Assembly (NCBI GenBank): GCA_034408855.1
Contig: JAWXCK010000109.1
Coordinates: forward strand, 5,423 to 69,422
Direction of reading: 5' to 3'
From: JAIYDQ01 sp034408855
GTDB taxonomy: Bacteria; Planctomycetota; Planctomycetia; Pirellulales; Pirellulaceae
Length of the DNA stretch: 64,000 nt
Part shown: piece by piece, positions 1 to 9,732 of the stretch
Layout: each line of letters opens with the position of its first letter
Position numbering within the stretch: position 1 is the first letter of the stretch
Made by a program: the position numbers and the translations under genes
Notes under the pieces: generated by a model
Told to the model about the DNA's origin: nothing
Databases searched by the model: none
The model's input: the letters and a program-made list of their open reading frames with translations, nothing else

Positions 1-730
1 AAATGACGAACGAACAACAGCGCTTCTACGTTCGGTGCTTCAATCGTGCGCCAGTAGTGGTCGCGACCCACGAAGCATGAGCTTCACCACGACCATGCAG
101 TTATTGGGTACGAATTGGTTGCTATGCGCCGTGATCGGCGTAACTGTCGAGTTAGCTCAACTCGGACAAGAAGCCTCAAGCAGCGAGCGAGTTGGAAACC
201 GGCCGGATCGCGTAGAGCCGCGCGTGAACAAACGGCGACCGAAAGTGATCGCGTTGATGTCCAAACCACGACGCGAATGCCACGCCGAGATAGGACTCGC
301 AGTATGACCGTAAGTCCTTACATAACAACCAACAGTGCCATTCGTGTCCGACACCGTTTTGTTGATTCTGTTGATAAATTGCGTCAAACGCTTGGGCTAG
401 TTTGCTCAGGCAGAGCGATTTCGAGTTGAAAGGTATTTCGTTTCAGATTCGACAGATTGACAGTAGCGTTAACAGGAAGAAACCGTAATGCCTATGGCTT
501 CTTCTTTCAGTACGGTTGCGCCGGTGACACACTCAGGATTCGGGATTCAACTGTTACGAGCCGAATTGTGGTCGCATTTTGGGCCGAATTGTGAATGTAG
601 GGATTTCGACCTCTGATCTGAGTTGCATGGAAACGTGGGGCCACCCATCCTTTGAATGACGTAAATCTCGACCGCCGGCTATTCTTTCGCGACGAATTTT
701 AAATCACCGGACGATGGACATTGCCAAAGC
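1..730. other. Region without a recognisable gene
   Basis: Short open frames exist on both strands, but none has a good ribosome binding site, a recognisable motif or a family resemblance. The left edge may contain the end or decayed remains of a gene that lies mostly outside the window. I see no RNA gene or mobile-element end here. The haloperoxidase gene starts at the right boundary. Confidence 0.4.
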
Positions 731-2599
731 ATGAAGGCCGCAAGTCCGTCGAAAGCCCACTGCATTCGCCGGGCGATTTTTAAAGTTGAATACCGCGACA
801 AGTTTATTCGTCCGCCGATCTTGGGCAATGTTGCGGCGCCGCGGCAGCAAAGGCGACAAAAGCTCGTGTTCGGCGACAACGAGATTTCCACGTTAGATGC
901 ACTTGTCGTTATCAATGATCTTCAGCGAAGTGGCTCGCGATCTGTGTTAGGCGTGCTTCGAAAGCCCGGCGACCCGTTTTGCGACGTCAACGGCGATGGG
1001 TTCGTTTCACCGATCGACGTTTTGGTCGTCATAAATACTCTCAATCGAAACCGCTCTCCGTTGAGTATTGTTGGTGGTGTCGCACCGAACTCAGACGCCA
1101 ACGCCAATGGGGTTGTCCTAGGAACGTCACTTACCATCGTTGGACAGACGTTCGCAAATATTCCTGTAACCATTTCGAGCTTTGCCGACGCAAATCGACC
1201 GGCTATACGAGCTCGTTCCGGAGCGGACGGACGCTTTTCGATCGATGTTCCAATGACCGCTGGCTCTGAACAACTTCAAGTCACGGCAAGGGACGATCTA
1301 GGTCGGACGGAAAATTTTGTGCTCTCAGTTGACAAAGGCGATGTCATCACCGATTGGAATGCCGCCGCCTTGAACGTCATTCGAGACTGGACGGCGCTTT
1401 CGAACGATCCATATCAAGGTCGAATTGTTCCTTCTCAACCGCCTCGTGTTGCAAAGAATCTAGCGATGATTCATGCCGCGATGTTCGATGCGGTCAACGC
1501 AACGAGTGGACAATACGATGCCTACGCATTTTTTCAGCCGATCCAAATAGATGCCTCACCCGTTGCTGCCGCAGCATCCGCTGCCTATCGAGTTGCATCA
1601 GCTCTCTATTCCGATGCCGACGAAATCGCCATTTGGGACGCAACGCTTGCCGAGTCAATTTCATCGATTGCGGATGATGCAGCGAGAGCAAAGGGTTTAA
1701 TTCTCGGACGACAAGTCGGCGATGCAATCCTAGCCGCTAGAGCGAACGATGGTTCTACCAGCGCCTCTACCTACGTTCCCGGAAACGAACCCGGCCATTG
1801 GAACCGAACTTTTCCTGACTACTTACCGCCGTTGCTTTCAAACTGGCAAAAAGTGAAGCCATTCGCTATTCCATTAGGCAATGCTTTTCGCCCGTCATCG
1901 CCGCCGACTCTGGCGAGCATCGAATACGCGAATGCTGTCGATCAAGTCATGCGGCTTGGTGGGCTAAACAGTACCGAGCGAACTACCGAGCAAACCGAGA
2001 TTGCTCTATTCTGGGCCGATGGAGGCGGTACAGCAACTCCGCCCGGCCACTGGAACCGGATCGCAACCGACGTCATTCACCGAGAAAATCTATCGCTCAT
2101 CGAAAGCGCCCGCACGCTTGCCTTAGTAAATCTTGCCGTGGCCGACGCTGGAATCGCAAGCTGGGATGCTAAGTACTATTACGATCTTTGGCGTCCCGTC
2201 GACGCCATCCGTGATGCCGATTCAGACGGGAATGTTGCAACAGTAGCCGATACGAATTGGCTTCCCCTATTGAAGACTCCCCCATTCCCAACATATACAT
2301 CCGGCCACAGCACTTTCAGCGGAGCCGCCGCGGCCGTCTTAACAAAACTATTCGGCGACAACTACGTTTTTATATCAACTGCCGACGGACACACCGGACT
2401 AGCTCAGCGACCACTTGCCGATTCCTTGATCACCACGAGAGAATTCACCAGCTTTGACCAAGCAGCCCACGAAGCTGGAATCAGCCGAATCTACGGCGGA
2501 ATCCATTTTACTTTCGACAACACCGCCGGACTCGCAACCGGAAAATCCATCGGCGAGTTCGTTGCAAATGGCATGTTGAAAAGGAAAGCGACCGGATAG
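731..2599 (+). CDS. Vanadium-dependent haloperoxidase (PAP2 fold) with N-terminal dockerin-like repeats
   Basis: This 622-residue protein belongs to the vanadium chloroperoxidase/PAP2-like superfamily, whose members oxidise halides with peroxide or act as phosphatases. Residues about 48-108 hold two dockerin-like calcium repeats (DNEISTLDALVVIND and DVNGDGFVSPIDVLVVIN). An Ig-like beta-rich domain follows at about 115-205, and the haloperoxidase domain covers about 210-615. The signature segments are PGHWNR twice, TSGHSTFSGAAAAVL, and HEAGISRIYGGIHF, which carries the Arg and His expected to hold vanadate. No clear signal peptide is seen at the chosen ATG. The N-terminus is basic, so a start further upstream or an unusual export signal is possible. 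Dockerins fused to secreted enzymes are common in planctomycetes. Substrate and halide preference cannot be read from the sequence. Confidence 0.85.
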   Translation: MKAASPSKAHCIRRAIFKVEYRDKFIRPPILGNVAAPRQQRRQKLVFGDNEISTLDALVVINDLQRSGSRSVLGVLRKPGDPFCDVNGDGFVSPIDVLVVINTLNRNRSPLSIVGGVAPNSDANANGVVLGTSLTIVGQTFANIPVTISSFADANRPAIRARSGADGRFSIDVPMTAGSEQLQVTARDDLGRTENFVLSVDKGDVITDWNAAALNVIRDWTALSNDPYQGRIVPSQPPRVAKNLAMIHAAMFDAVNATSGQYDAYAFFQPIQIDASPVAAAASAAYRVASALYSDADEIAIWDATLAESISSIADDAARAKGLILGRQVGDAILAARANDGSTSASTYVPGNEPGHWNRTFPDYLPPLLSNWQKVKPFAIPLGNAFRPSSPPTLASIEYANAVDQVMRLGGLNSTERTTEQTEIALFWADGGGTATPPGHWNRIATDVIHRENLSLIESARTLALVNLAVADAGIASWDAKYYYDLWRPVDAIRDADSDGNVATVADTNWLPLLKTPPFPTYTSGHSTFSGAAAAVLTKLFGDNYVFISTADGHTGLAQRPLADSLITTREFTSFDQAAHEAGISRIYGGIHFTFDNTAGLATGKSIGEFVANGMLKRKATG

Positions 2600-2703
2600 A
2601 AATTGTCGGGATGTTTCCAGTTTGGCGAACCTTTTCAAGTCGGCGGTACTCCAGACGTACTCTCGCAACTTGGTTTATCGGATTGTATCGAAAGATTTTT
2701 GCT

Positions 2704-3165
2704 GTGAAACTTGCAGAAGCCCTGATTCTTCGGGCAGATATGAAGAAAAAACTCGATTCCATGCGGGAACGCATGAAAGGGAACTGCTTGGTTCAAGAAG
2801 GAGAAGAGCCACACGAAGATCCACAGGCATTGCTGGAAGATTCCTTCCGTTTGCTCCAAGAACACGAACAGCTCATTTGTAAGATCAATCGAGCGAACTT
2901 GAGTGTGAAACTTTCTGATGGTCGATCGATAATGGAGGCGATCGCCGAACGTGACCGGCTGGTAGCTCAACATACGCTGCTAAAAGAAGCAGCCGCTAGC
3001 GCACGAAAGGATAACGCTTACTACAGCAACAGCGAAATCAAGTGGAAGGCTGTCGTGAAAGTTCCAGGCCTTGAAAAACAAGCCGATGACCTTTCCAAGA
3101 AGATTCGGGAATTGAATACCGCTATCCAGTCGGTAAACTGGGCGTCTGACATGCCCGAAAAGTGA
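2704..3165 (+). CDS. DIP1984 family protein
   Basis: This protein of about 153 residues matches the DIP1984 (septicolysin-like) family along its length. It starts VKLAEALILRADMKKKL, continues with NCLVQEGEEPHEDP and INRANLSVKLSDG, and ends near IQSVNWASDMPE. I chose the GTG at 2704 because family members begin at this point. An open frame continues upstream to 2611, but those 31 residues look like read-through. The protein is mostly helical, with charged heptad-like stretches that suggest a coiled coil. Its biochemical role is not established. It lies 104 bp after the haloperoxidase gene, and nothing links the two functionally. Confidence 0.8.
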   Translation: MKLAEALILRADMKKKLDSMRERMKGNCLVQEGEEPHEDPQALLEDSFRLLQEHEQLICKINRANLSVKLSDGRSIMEAIAERDRLVAQHTLLKEAAASARKDNAYYSNSEIKWKAVVKVPGLEKQADDLSKKIRELNTAIQSVNWASDMPEK

Positions 3166-3534
3166 TTAACATGGTTCCGGGCGAGCGTGGAGACCTGTGG
3201 CCAGCGGGTTGAAAATACACTGGCTAAAACTGGTGCTACGAGCCGCACCACCCAATTACCAATTAGGCTCCTTACTTCTCACCACCCAAAATTTACCAAC
3301 GCACCTATCAATCCGTACTACCACACGCTGACGGAACCGCCGTTTTCCCTTCCTTAAGTCAAGCAAAATCGTCGAGGTTCCCCAAACGAGCAATTTTACA
3401 GCCCGCCTTCTTCTTCGTTCGAAAGTCCTATTGGCTTTTGCGAACAGGTTGCACGTTGGGCGGAGCGATGAACTTCCGGGGGCGAGAATCGGCCAGTAAT
3501 TGCTAAGGCCAGCAATTGATGGTAGATAATTAGA
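3166..3534. other. Intergenic region upstream of the restriction-modification pair
   Basis: About 370 bp without a supported gene. It must hold the promoter for the methyltransferase-endonuclease operon. I do not see a convincing terminator or a small controller-protein gene, which some PstI-like systems carry. Confidence 0.4.
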
Positions 3535-5148
3535 TTGGAGGACGATTTTCACGGCAAAAACCTTTTTGTCACACGGAAGGGAAGGTATTTGGACGCAACG
3601 GCAACGGAATTAACTGAGTTTGCTGCTCAACAGCAAGCGATTTTTGATGGGCTGACGACTCCTACCGAGCGTAAACGGCAAGGGCATTTTGGAACGCCAA
3701 CCGTCATTGCTGAGTTCATGGCAGGGATGTTTTCTGAGCTTGCTTCTGGTTCTGGCGATATTCGAGTTCTGGATGCCGGTGCCGGAGTTGGGGTTCTATC
3801 TGCGGCGGTTTGCCAAGCTTTCGCAAAAAGCAACTCTCAGGGCAAGCTGCATGTCGAACTCTGGGAGAACGACCCGAAGCTGCTTCCGATACTGAAAGCG
3901 ACAATGAACGAGTGTCAGGAAGCATTGGGTGAACTTGAGAGGCAAATGACTTATGAAGTGCAATCGGGCGACTTCATTTTAGCAAACACCCAGAAAGACC
4001 TCTTCTCGGTCGGACCAGAGCCATCATTCCATTGGGCGATCTTGAATCCACCCTACTTCAAATTGAGAAAGGATTCGGCGCACGCTCAAGTCATGTCGCA
4101 TGTCGTTCATGGTCAGCCGAACATCTACGCACTCTTCATGGCACTGGCCACCGATTTTTTGCTCCCACAAGGAGAGCTTGTGGCGATCACCCCGCGAAGT
4201 TACTTCAATGGTCCGTACTTCAAACGATTTCGGAAATGGTTTTTCGATCGAATGGCTCTTCGCAAAGTACATGTCTTCGAATCGAGAACGGAAGCCTTTA
4301 AAAGCGATTCAGTGTTACAAGAGAACGTCATTATCCACGCTCAGAAAGGTGGCAAGCCAGCACCGGTTGCATTGTCGAGCAGCTCGGGCAGAGACTTGAC
4401 CGACGTATCACTTCAAACCCTTCCTTATGATAAAATTGTCGACCAAAGCAGCAATGATCGAATCATCCGTGTCGCCTCCGATTCCTTCGAGAACGATATT
4501 GTCGACGCTATGGATTCGTTGCCGCATCGATTTCGGGAATTGGGATACGAAGTCTCGACCGGTCCCGTGGTTACTTTTCGTGCGACGGAGTTTCTTAGAA
4601 ATGAGCGATCATCTGAGACGGCGCCTCTACTTTGGATGCACAATGTAAGACCGTTTATCACTCAGTTCCCGCCAAAGAACGGTAAACCAGGGCATATCCT
4701 CCAAAGCGAACGATCCAAGAAACTCCTTTTGCCATCGAAGAACTACGTTTTGCTCAAGCGGTTTACCTCGAAGGAAGAGCGGAGACGGTTGATCGCGGGA
4801 ATTTACCGGCCAGCGGATTCGTACTCAGAATGGGTGGGGCTTGAGAATCACGTCAATTATGTTTATCGCAAAGACGTCGAGTTGAGAGTTCCCGAAGTAT
4901 ATGGCTTGGCTGCTTTCTTCAATACTGCGTTTGTCGACCGGTACTTCCGAGCGATCAGCGGGAATACTCAAGTCAACGCAACGGAAATGCGGGTGATGCC
5001 TGTTCCAGAGGTTGAAACGCTCTGCGAGATCGGTGAACAAGTCATGCAAATGGAATCGCGGAATCCTGAAGAAATCGAGTCGGTCGTCGGGAAATACCTC
5101 GGATTGCCTAAACGATTGTTGGCACGGCTAATCGAGGATTGCCGATGA
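3535..5148 (+). CDS. Adenine-specific DNA methyltransferase of a PstI/BsuBI-type type II system
   Basis: This protein of about 537 residues is a class I N6-adenine methyltransferase. The S-adenosylmethionine-binding motif is VLDAGAGVGVLSAAV (around residue 80), and the catalytic motif IV is NPPYFKL (around residue 168). It would protect the host by methylating the recognition site of the nuclease encoded next to it, probably CTGCAG or a close relative, if specificity follows the PstI/BsuBI family. The open frame begins with TTG at 3535. Another TTG at 3589, preceded by AAGGGAAGG, is also plausible and gives a length nearer to M.PstI. The stop overlaps the ATG of the endonuclease gene (ATGA), so the two are translationally coupled. 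Confidence 0.88.
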   Translation: MEDDFHGKNLFVTRKGRYLDATATELTEFAAQQQAIFDGLTTPTERKRQGHFGTPTVIAEFMAGMFSELASGSGDIRVLDAGAGVGVLSAAVCQAFAKSNSQGKLHVELWENDPKLLPILKATMNECQEALGELERQMTYEVQSGDFILANTQKDLFSVGPEPSFHWAILNPPYFKLRKDSAHAQVMSHVVHGQPNIYALFMALATDFLLPQGELVAITPRSYFNGPYFKRFRKWFFDRMALRKVHVFESRTEAFKSDSVLQENVIIHAQKGGKPAPVALSSSSGRDLTDVSLQTLPYDKIVDQSSNDRIIRVASDSFENDIVDAMDSLPHRFRELGYEVSTGPVVTFRATEFLRNERSSETAPLLWMHNVRPFITQFPPKNGKPGHILQSERSKKLLLPSKNYVLLKRFTSKEERRRLIAGIYRPADSYSEWVGLENHVNYVYRKDVELRVPEVYGLAAFFNTAFVDRYFRAISGNTQVNATEMRVMPVPEVETLCEIGEQVMQMESRNPEEIESVVGKYLGLPKRLLARLIEDCR

Positions 5149-6092
5149 GCAAGCAGGACGATGCACTTGAGATTCTCAAAGCGCTTGGCTTACCCAAGCA
5201 GCAACAAAACGATCGATCATGCTTGACGCTTTTGTCGCTTGCCGCGATTCGAGAGAACGATCGCTGGTCGAAGGTGTCCAGACCATTGCTTCGGATTTGG
5301 GACATGATGGCTTGGATGCGTGAACACTACGGAAAAGATTATGCGGCGAACAGCCGGGAAACCATTCGCAGACAATCTGTTCACCAATTCGAACAGGCAA
5401 GGCTCATCGATCGCAATCCGGATGATCCTGCTCGTCCGACCAATAGCGGAGACACCGTTTACCAGCTCACTGAAGCAGCGGCAGATGTTCTCAGGCGTTT
5501 CGGAAAAAAAGACTTCGCTTCGGCTTGCGAGCAATTTATTAAGAATCACGGAACTCTGTCTGCAAGCTACCAACGAGCGAGACAGTTGATTAAGGTTCCA
5601 GTGACCCTTCCCGACGGAAGCAAGGTCGAGTTGTCCCCCGGCATTCACAATGAGCTTCAACGATTGATCGTGGAAGATTTCTCGTCTCGTTTCGCTCCCG
5701 GTTCCTATGTTCTGTACCTCGGAGACACAGCAGAAAAACGGCTGGTCATTGACAGGAAGCGACTTAAGCAACTTGGCATACCGGAGCTAAATCATGACAA
5801 GCTTCCAGATGTGGTTCTATACGATGAAGGGCGAAACTGGTTGTTCTTGATCGAAGCAGTGACGACTCATGGCCCTGTGTCGCCCAAGCGTCACGCCGAG
5901 CTTGAATCCTCGTTAAAGAATTGTGCTGCCGGGCGAGTCTACGTCACCGCGTTTATGGACTTCGCCGCATTCAAGAAATACGCATCCGAGATAGTCTGGG
6001 AGTCCGAAGTTTGGATTGCCGACTTCCCAGATCACATGATCCATTTCAACGGCGATAAATTCCTAGGGCCGTATCCTCGACGAAACGCCTAA
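5145..6092 (+). CDS. BsuBI/PstI-type restriction endonuclease
   Basis: This 315-residue protein has nearly the length of BsuBI and PstI. The N-terminal half is helical with a winged-helix look (residues about 30-110). The C-terminal nuclease half has a PD-(D/E)xK-like core visible as KLPDVVLYDEGRNWLFLIEAV, where the PD and the following E are candidate metal ligands, followed by HGPVSPKRHAEL. It would cut unmethylated DNA at the site modified by the preceding methyltransferase. The ATG overlaps the methyltransferase stop by 4 bp. This is the start to use, rather than the TTG 6 bp upstream. Confidence 0.87.
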   Translation: MSKQDDALEILKALGLPKQQQNDRSCLTLLSLAAIRENDRWSKVSRPLLRIWDMMAWMREHYGKDYAANSRETIRRQSVHQFEQARLIDRNPDDPARPTNSGDTVYQLTEAAADVLRRFGKKDFASACEQFIKNHGTLSASYQRARQLIKVPVTLPDGSKVELSPGIHNELQRLIVEDFSSRFAPGSYVLYLGDTAEKRLVIDRKRLKQLGIPELNHDKLPDVVLYDEGRNWLFLIEAVTTHGPVSPKRHAELESSLKNCAAGRVYVTAFMDFAAFKKYASEIVWESEVWIADFPDHMIHFNGDKFLGPYPRRNA

Positions 6093-6322
6093 ATTCAGAG
6101 CGGCGTTTGACGATATGGCAGCCGTTTTAAATACGCAGTTTCGCGTTTTTTCCATCCTACGGAACTTTGGGGTCACTACTCTGCGATCCAATCCAGATTT
6201 TTTTGCAAGCAAAAAAAACGGGAATTAGACCGTTTGCCAGTTGTACAAATCGGCATCCGTCGATAACTTTACAAAATCGATCATCTTTGACGTTAGTTGG
6301 ATTTTCACTGGAAGGTTTTGTG
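6093..6322. other. Intergenic region with an A/T-rich inverted repeat
   Basis: A T-run followed by GCAAGC and an A-run near 6198-6217 forms a short palindrome that could end transcription of the restriction genes. The promoter of the following three-gene cassette must also lie here. No gene is supported in the gap. Confidence 0.35.
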
Positions 6323-6700
6323 ATGGATTACGGCGATATTTTTAAGAGCGATGTCCCTACCGAATTTTTGACCAAACTTGGAAGCGGTATCTTCGATGCC
6401 TATCTCGCAGCCAAACGTGCCGTCGACGACCAAATCTTGGGACCGGACGAGCGGTACAACCTGATGCCTATGACGCGACGGGCGCATGTTGAAACGCAGC
6501 TTCGGAATGCCGCAACTGCCTGTGGGATCGAAACGACGACGGAATCGTCAGGTTTCTGGAACCATGTCGTCATCAACTGCGGAAGAATTCGGATTACTCA
6601 ATCATCATCGCCGGATTCAAGCACATCACTACGCCCAGCGGCTTACAAACGCGACTATGCCCAGCAGCAGCTTTTATTTCCCCCTTTGCCCAGGAAATGA
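6323..6700 (+). CDS. Hypothetical protein, first gene of an XRE-ImmA cassette
   Basis: I do not recognise this 125-residue protein. The start at 6323 is the first ATG of a coherent sequence (MDYGDIFKSDVPTEFL). The open frame extends upstream to 6167 but without coding character. The C-terminal half contains FWNHVVINCGRIRIT and a Pro/Ser-rich tail. Its stop overlaps the next ATG by 4 bp, so the cassette of three genes is tightly coupled. The context suggests it acts with the downstream metallopeptidase-regulator, perhaps as a substrate or toxin-like partner. That is inference. Confidence 0.6.
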   Translation: MDYGDIFKSDVPTEFLTKLGSGIFDAYLAAKRAVDDQILGPDERYNLMPMTRRAHVETQLRNAATACGIETTTESSGFWNHVVINCGRIRITQSSSPDSSTSLRPAAYKRDYAQQQLLFPPLPRK

Positions 6701-6948
6701 CAACGACTTTGTCAAGCGATGCTCCGCATATTTACGCGGTCTTGCTGCACCATGCCGATATTTACGCTGAAGCGCCAGCCTTCATGACGATTCGGTTTCC
6801 ACTCGCCGACCTCGATGGCTATCATGCAGATTGCATCGACCTTTCATTCTATTGTGGTCGGCCTGCCAGCGATTCGGCTCCGCTCGAATCCATCGAAGAA
6901 GTCGCAAAACCCAAACTCAAGATTCGAAAAAATGCGAGTTCAAGCTGA
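6697..6948 (+). CDS. Small hypothetical protein in the XRE-ImmA cassette
   Basis: This 83-residue protein is not recognised. It starts at an ATG overlapping the stop of the previous gene (ATGA), and its own stop overlaps the next ATG (TGATG). Overlap at both ends, rather than sequence family, is the main evidence that it is real. The middle contains FMTIRFPLADLDGYHADCID, and the tail is Lys/Ser-rich. Confidence 0.6.
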   Translation: MTTTLSSDAPHIYAVLLHHADIYAEAPAFMTIRFPLADLDGYHADCIDLSFYCGRPASDSAPLESIEEVAKPKLKIRKNASSS

Positions 6949-8105
6949 TGCGTACTGGCACTCCAAGCTTTCGCGGTGATCAGTTAAGAGCGGCGCGTGA
7001 AGCTCGTTCGCTGACCGGGGCGGCGCTTGCTGACCTCGCGAATGTGACTCGAAGCGCCATTTCACAATATGAAAGAGGCGAGCAGAAACCATCGCCGACC
7101 GTGCTCCAGAAATTAGCCGACGCATTGAATTTACCGGGCTGGTATTTCTGCACTGAGATGAAAGATATCTCGTCGCCAGTTTTCTACCGATCTTTTGCCT
7201 CAGCGTTGCAACGAGCGAGACTTCGAGCAGAACGTCGGCTTGAATGGCTGGTCGAAATCGTCGACTTCGTTTCCGAATCCGTGGAACTCCCTCGCGTCAA
7301 CGTTCCTGAAATAGCGCCCCACGATGACGTACTATCGCTGAGCGACGACGATATCGAAGAATTTGCAACGAAGGTTCGTCGAACTTGGGGACTTGGAGAC
7401 GGACCACTTTCTAGTGTGGTAACCCTTGCCGAGAACAATGGTATTCTCGTTGCAAGGCAGTTCCTCGATTCCGACAAGCTAGATGCTTTTTCCTATTGGC
7501 CGGACCAGGATGCTTGTCCGATCGTTGTGCTCTCCACGGATAAGGAATGTGCGGTTCGGTCGCGTTTCGATTTAGCTCATGAAATCGGGCATCTTTTCTT
7601 GCATCGCCACTTGAAGAGGGAGCAAATTTCGTCTCCAAAAAACTTCAAAACGATTGAACGCCAAGCCAATCGCTTTGCCGGTGCGTTTCTACTTCCGTCG
7701 AAAACTTTTTTGCAAGAGCTGGTTTCCATGAGCCTCGATGCTTTCCTCGCACTTAAGGGTCGTTGGAAGACGTCCGTGTCACTTATGCTAAAACGCTGCG
7801 AAGATCTCGGAGCGGTCAACGAGGATGTTGCCACACGTCTTTGGATGAACCTTGCAAGACGAGGTTGGCGCAAGCGCGAGCCGCTGGATGATAGCCTGCC
7901 AGTTGAGCAGCCCAAATTTTTACCGCGTTCATTCGAGCTATTGCTCTCAACCGGTCCCGAAGCCCGTGACCATATCCTTGCCCGGCTCCCTTGGCGATCA
8001 GACGAAATTGAAGCTCTTGTCGGAATGGAGAGCGGGTTGCTAGGGGTAACGGACAAAGAACAGCAACTCACTCCGAAAATATTTCGCTTTCCCTGGACAG
8101 AATAG
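6948..8105 (+). CDS. XRE helix-turn-helix fused to ImmA/IrrE metallopeptidase
   Basis: This protein of about 385 residues has an N-terminal XRE DNA-binding domain (residues about 8-62, with SAISQYERGEQKPSP as the recognition region). It also has an ImmA/IrrE (peptidase M78) domain with the zinc motif HEIGHLFLHRH near residue 211. Such proteins cleave repressors or antitoxins in response to stress or phage. The ATG at 6948 overlaps the stop of the preceding gene. The open frame continues upstream to 6831 but only through the end of that gene. As the last gene of a coupled three-gene cassette behind a restriction system, it probably regulates or processes its small partners. Confidence 0.85.
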   Translation: MRTGTPSFRGDQLRAAREARSLTGAALADLANVTRSAISQYERGEQKPSPTVLQKLADALNLPGWYFCTEMKDISSPVFYRSFASALQRARLRAERRLEWLVEIVDFVSESVELPRVNVPEIAPHDDVLSLSDDDIEEFATKVRRTWGLGDGPLSSVVTLAENNGILVARQFLDSDKLDAFSYWPDQDACPIVVLSTDKECAVRSRFDLAHEIGHLFLHRHLKREQISSPKNFKTIERQANRFAGAFLLPSKTFLQELVSMSLDAFLALKGRWKTSVSLMLKRCEDLGAVNEDVATRLWMNLARRGWRKREPLDDSLPVEQPKFLPRSFELLLSTGPEARDHILARLPWRSDEIEALVGMESGLLGVTDKEQQLTPKIFRFPWTE

Positions 8106-8148
8106 ATAAAGTTTCGCAACCAATCTTGCAGCGAGTATTTCGGATTGA

Positions 8149-9372
8149 ATGATAAACTCCACGTTTGACAAAATCGAAAAAGTTAATATCGACAGTCTCG
8201 TTGCGAATGCGGTTCGTGAATCCAAAACGCTCGAATACAAAGAGGTGCTTCCGGGCGGTCGCGACGAAGACAAGAAGGAGTTCTTAGCAGACGTTTCTTC
8301 CTTCGCAAATGCATCGGGCGGAGACATTGTTTACGGTATCGTGGAATTGCGAGACATTGATGGAAAGCCGACCGGTATTCCGGAGCGTGCTCCAGGTCTA
8401 GAAGCCATTAATGGTGACATTGAGGTTCGAAGACTCGAATCGATCATCCGGGATGGACTAGACCCGCGAATACCCGGTGTTCAGCTGAAAGCAATTGATG
8501 GTTTTCCAAAAGGCCAAGTGGTAGTAGTTCGAGTTCCACAGAGTTGGGCTGCACCACATATGGTTGTTTTTAAAGCCAGCCCCCGATTTTTCACGCGTAC
8601 GAGCGCCGGCAAATCACCCTTGGATGTCCAGGAACTCCGTGCCGCCTTCGCATCTTCGGAATCAATGCCTGAAAAAATTCGTCGCTTTCGGGATGGACGG
8701 TTAGGCAAAATTTTAGCAGGAGAAACTCCATGGCCACTCGAAACGCTCAATTGCTGTGTTTTACATGTAGTTCCATACGAGGCAATGCTGGGTAAACAGT
8801 TGCTCGATCCGCTTAAGTTCACAAGCGGAGGATTTTTTATTTCGCGACCCAATGGTATCTCCGGCTACGATCGACTCAATCTGGATGGTTACGTCGCGTT
8901 ATGTACAGGCAGCGATTTGGATGGCCCTGCCTTCGGCTACAGTCAAGTCTTCAGACAAGGAGCAATTGAGTTCGTTGATAGTTACCACCTTCGTCCTCGC
9001 GCTGATACGAACGACCACCGTTTTCCCGCTACGACAATTGAAAATTTTGTTTTTTCTGGAACAAATTCTGCAATTGAGCTCTTTGAGAAAGCGGACGTGC
9101 TACCACCCTATGCGGTACTATTTTCTTTGCTAAACATACGTCGCTATCGGCTAGCGCACTCTCATGACTCACAGTTGTATGGTCTTCCCAAGACTGCCGA
9201 CCGACCGCACTTGATCTTTCCCGATTTTGTGATCGAGCGCGTCGACTCCGAAAATTGGAACGATCAATTGAGATACTTCGTCGTTCCACTATTCGACCTA
9301 CTTTGGCAGTCGTTTGGGATGCAAAGAACTCCGAACGTGGACGAGCTTCGACGTTGGACTTCCCGAAGCTAA
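8149..9372 (+). CDS. AlbA_2 (Schlafen-like) domain protein
   Basis: This 407-residue protein has an N-terminal AlbA_2 domain, formerly AAA_4. It is recognisable from ESKTLEYKEVLPGGRDEDKK, FLADVSSFANASGGDIVYG and the later FFTRTSAGKSPLD (residues about 20-170). The domain is shared with Schlafen nucleases, and in bacteria it occurs in many defence-related and regulatory proteins. The C-terminal 230 residues have no motif I can name. It lies 43 bp after the XRE-ImmA gene and may be cotranscribed with it. RNA cleavage or nucleotide binding is possible, but neither is shown by the sequence. Confidence 0.8.
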   Translation: MINSTFDKIEKVNIDSLVANAVRESKTLEYKEVLPGGRDEDKKEFLADVSSFANASGGDIVYGIVELRDIDGKPTGIPERAPGLEAINGDIEVRRLESIIRDGLDPRIPGVQLKAIDGFPKGQVVVVRVPQSWAAPHMVVFKASPRFFTRTSAGKSPLDVQELRAAFASSESMPEKIRRFRDGRLGKILAGETPWPLETLNCCVLHVVPYEAMLGKQLLDPLKFTSGGFFISRPNGISGYDRLNLDGYVALCTGSDLDGPAFGYSQVFRQGAIEFVDSYHLRPRADTNDHRFPATTIENFVFSGTNSAIELFEKADVLPPYAVLFSLLNIRRYRLAHSHDSQLYGLPKTADRPHLIFPDFVIERVDSENWNDQLRYFVVPLFDLLWQSFGMQRTPNVDELRRWTSRS

Positions 9373-9732
9373 TTTTACATGAAGCAGCGGTCTGACCCTG
9401 CAAGTCATAAAAAAACCCTGGACGACTGGGGCAGGTAGTCCTCACAGGGCACATGAGGGGCATTACGGGGTAGGTAGTTAGCCACCTCTTCTAGCCAAAT
9501 TCTAAAGACCTTCTGTCCTAAGTCAAACATTATTTTCTCCTGCAACTTGATCCCAGAAATCGATGCGTGGTATTCGACGATTCTCCCCCGATCTTTCTCA
9601 ATCGATACATCTTTCGACACTTCGCAAACGCCGTTGAATTTGGAGACCCTCCACCTTCGCCGGTTGTGTTGATCGGTTCTATGTTGGTTTTCACCATCGC
9701 GTCGCTGACGCATTTGCGTGGGAGGTGTATTG

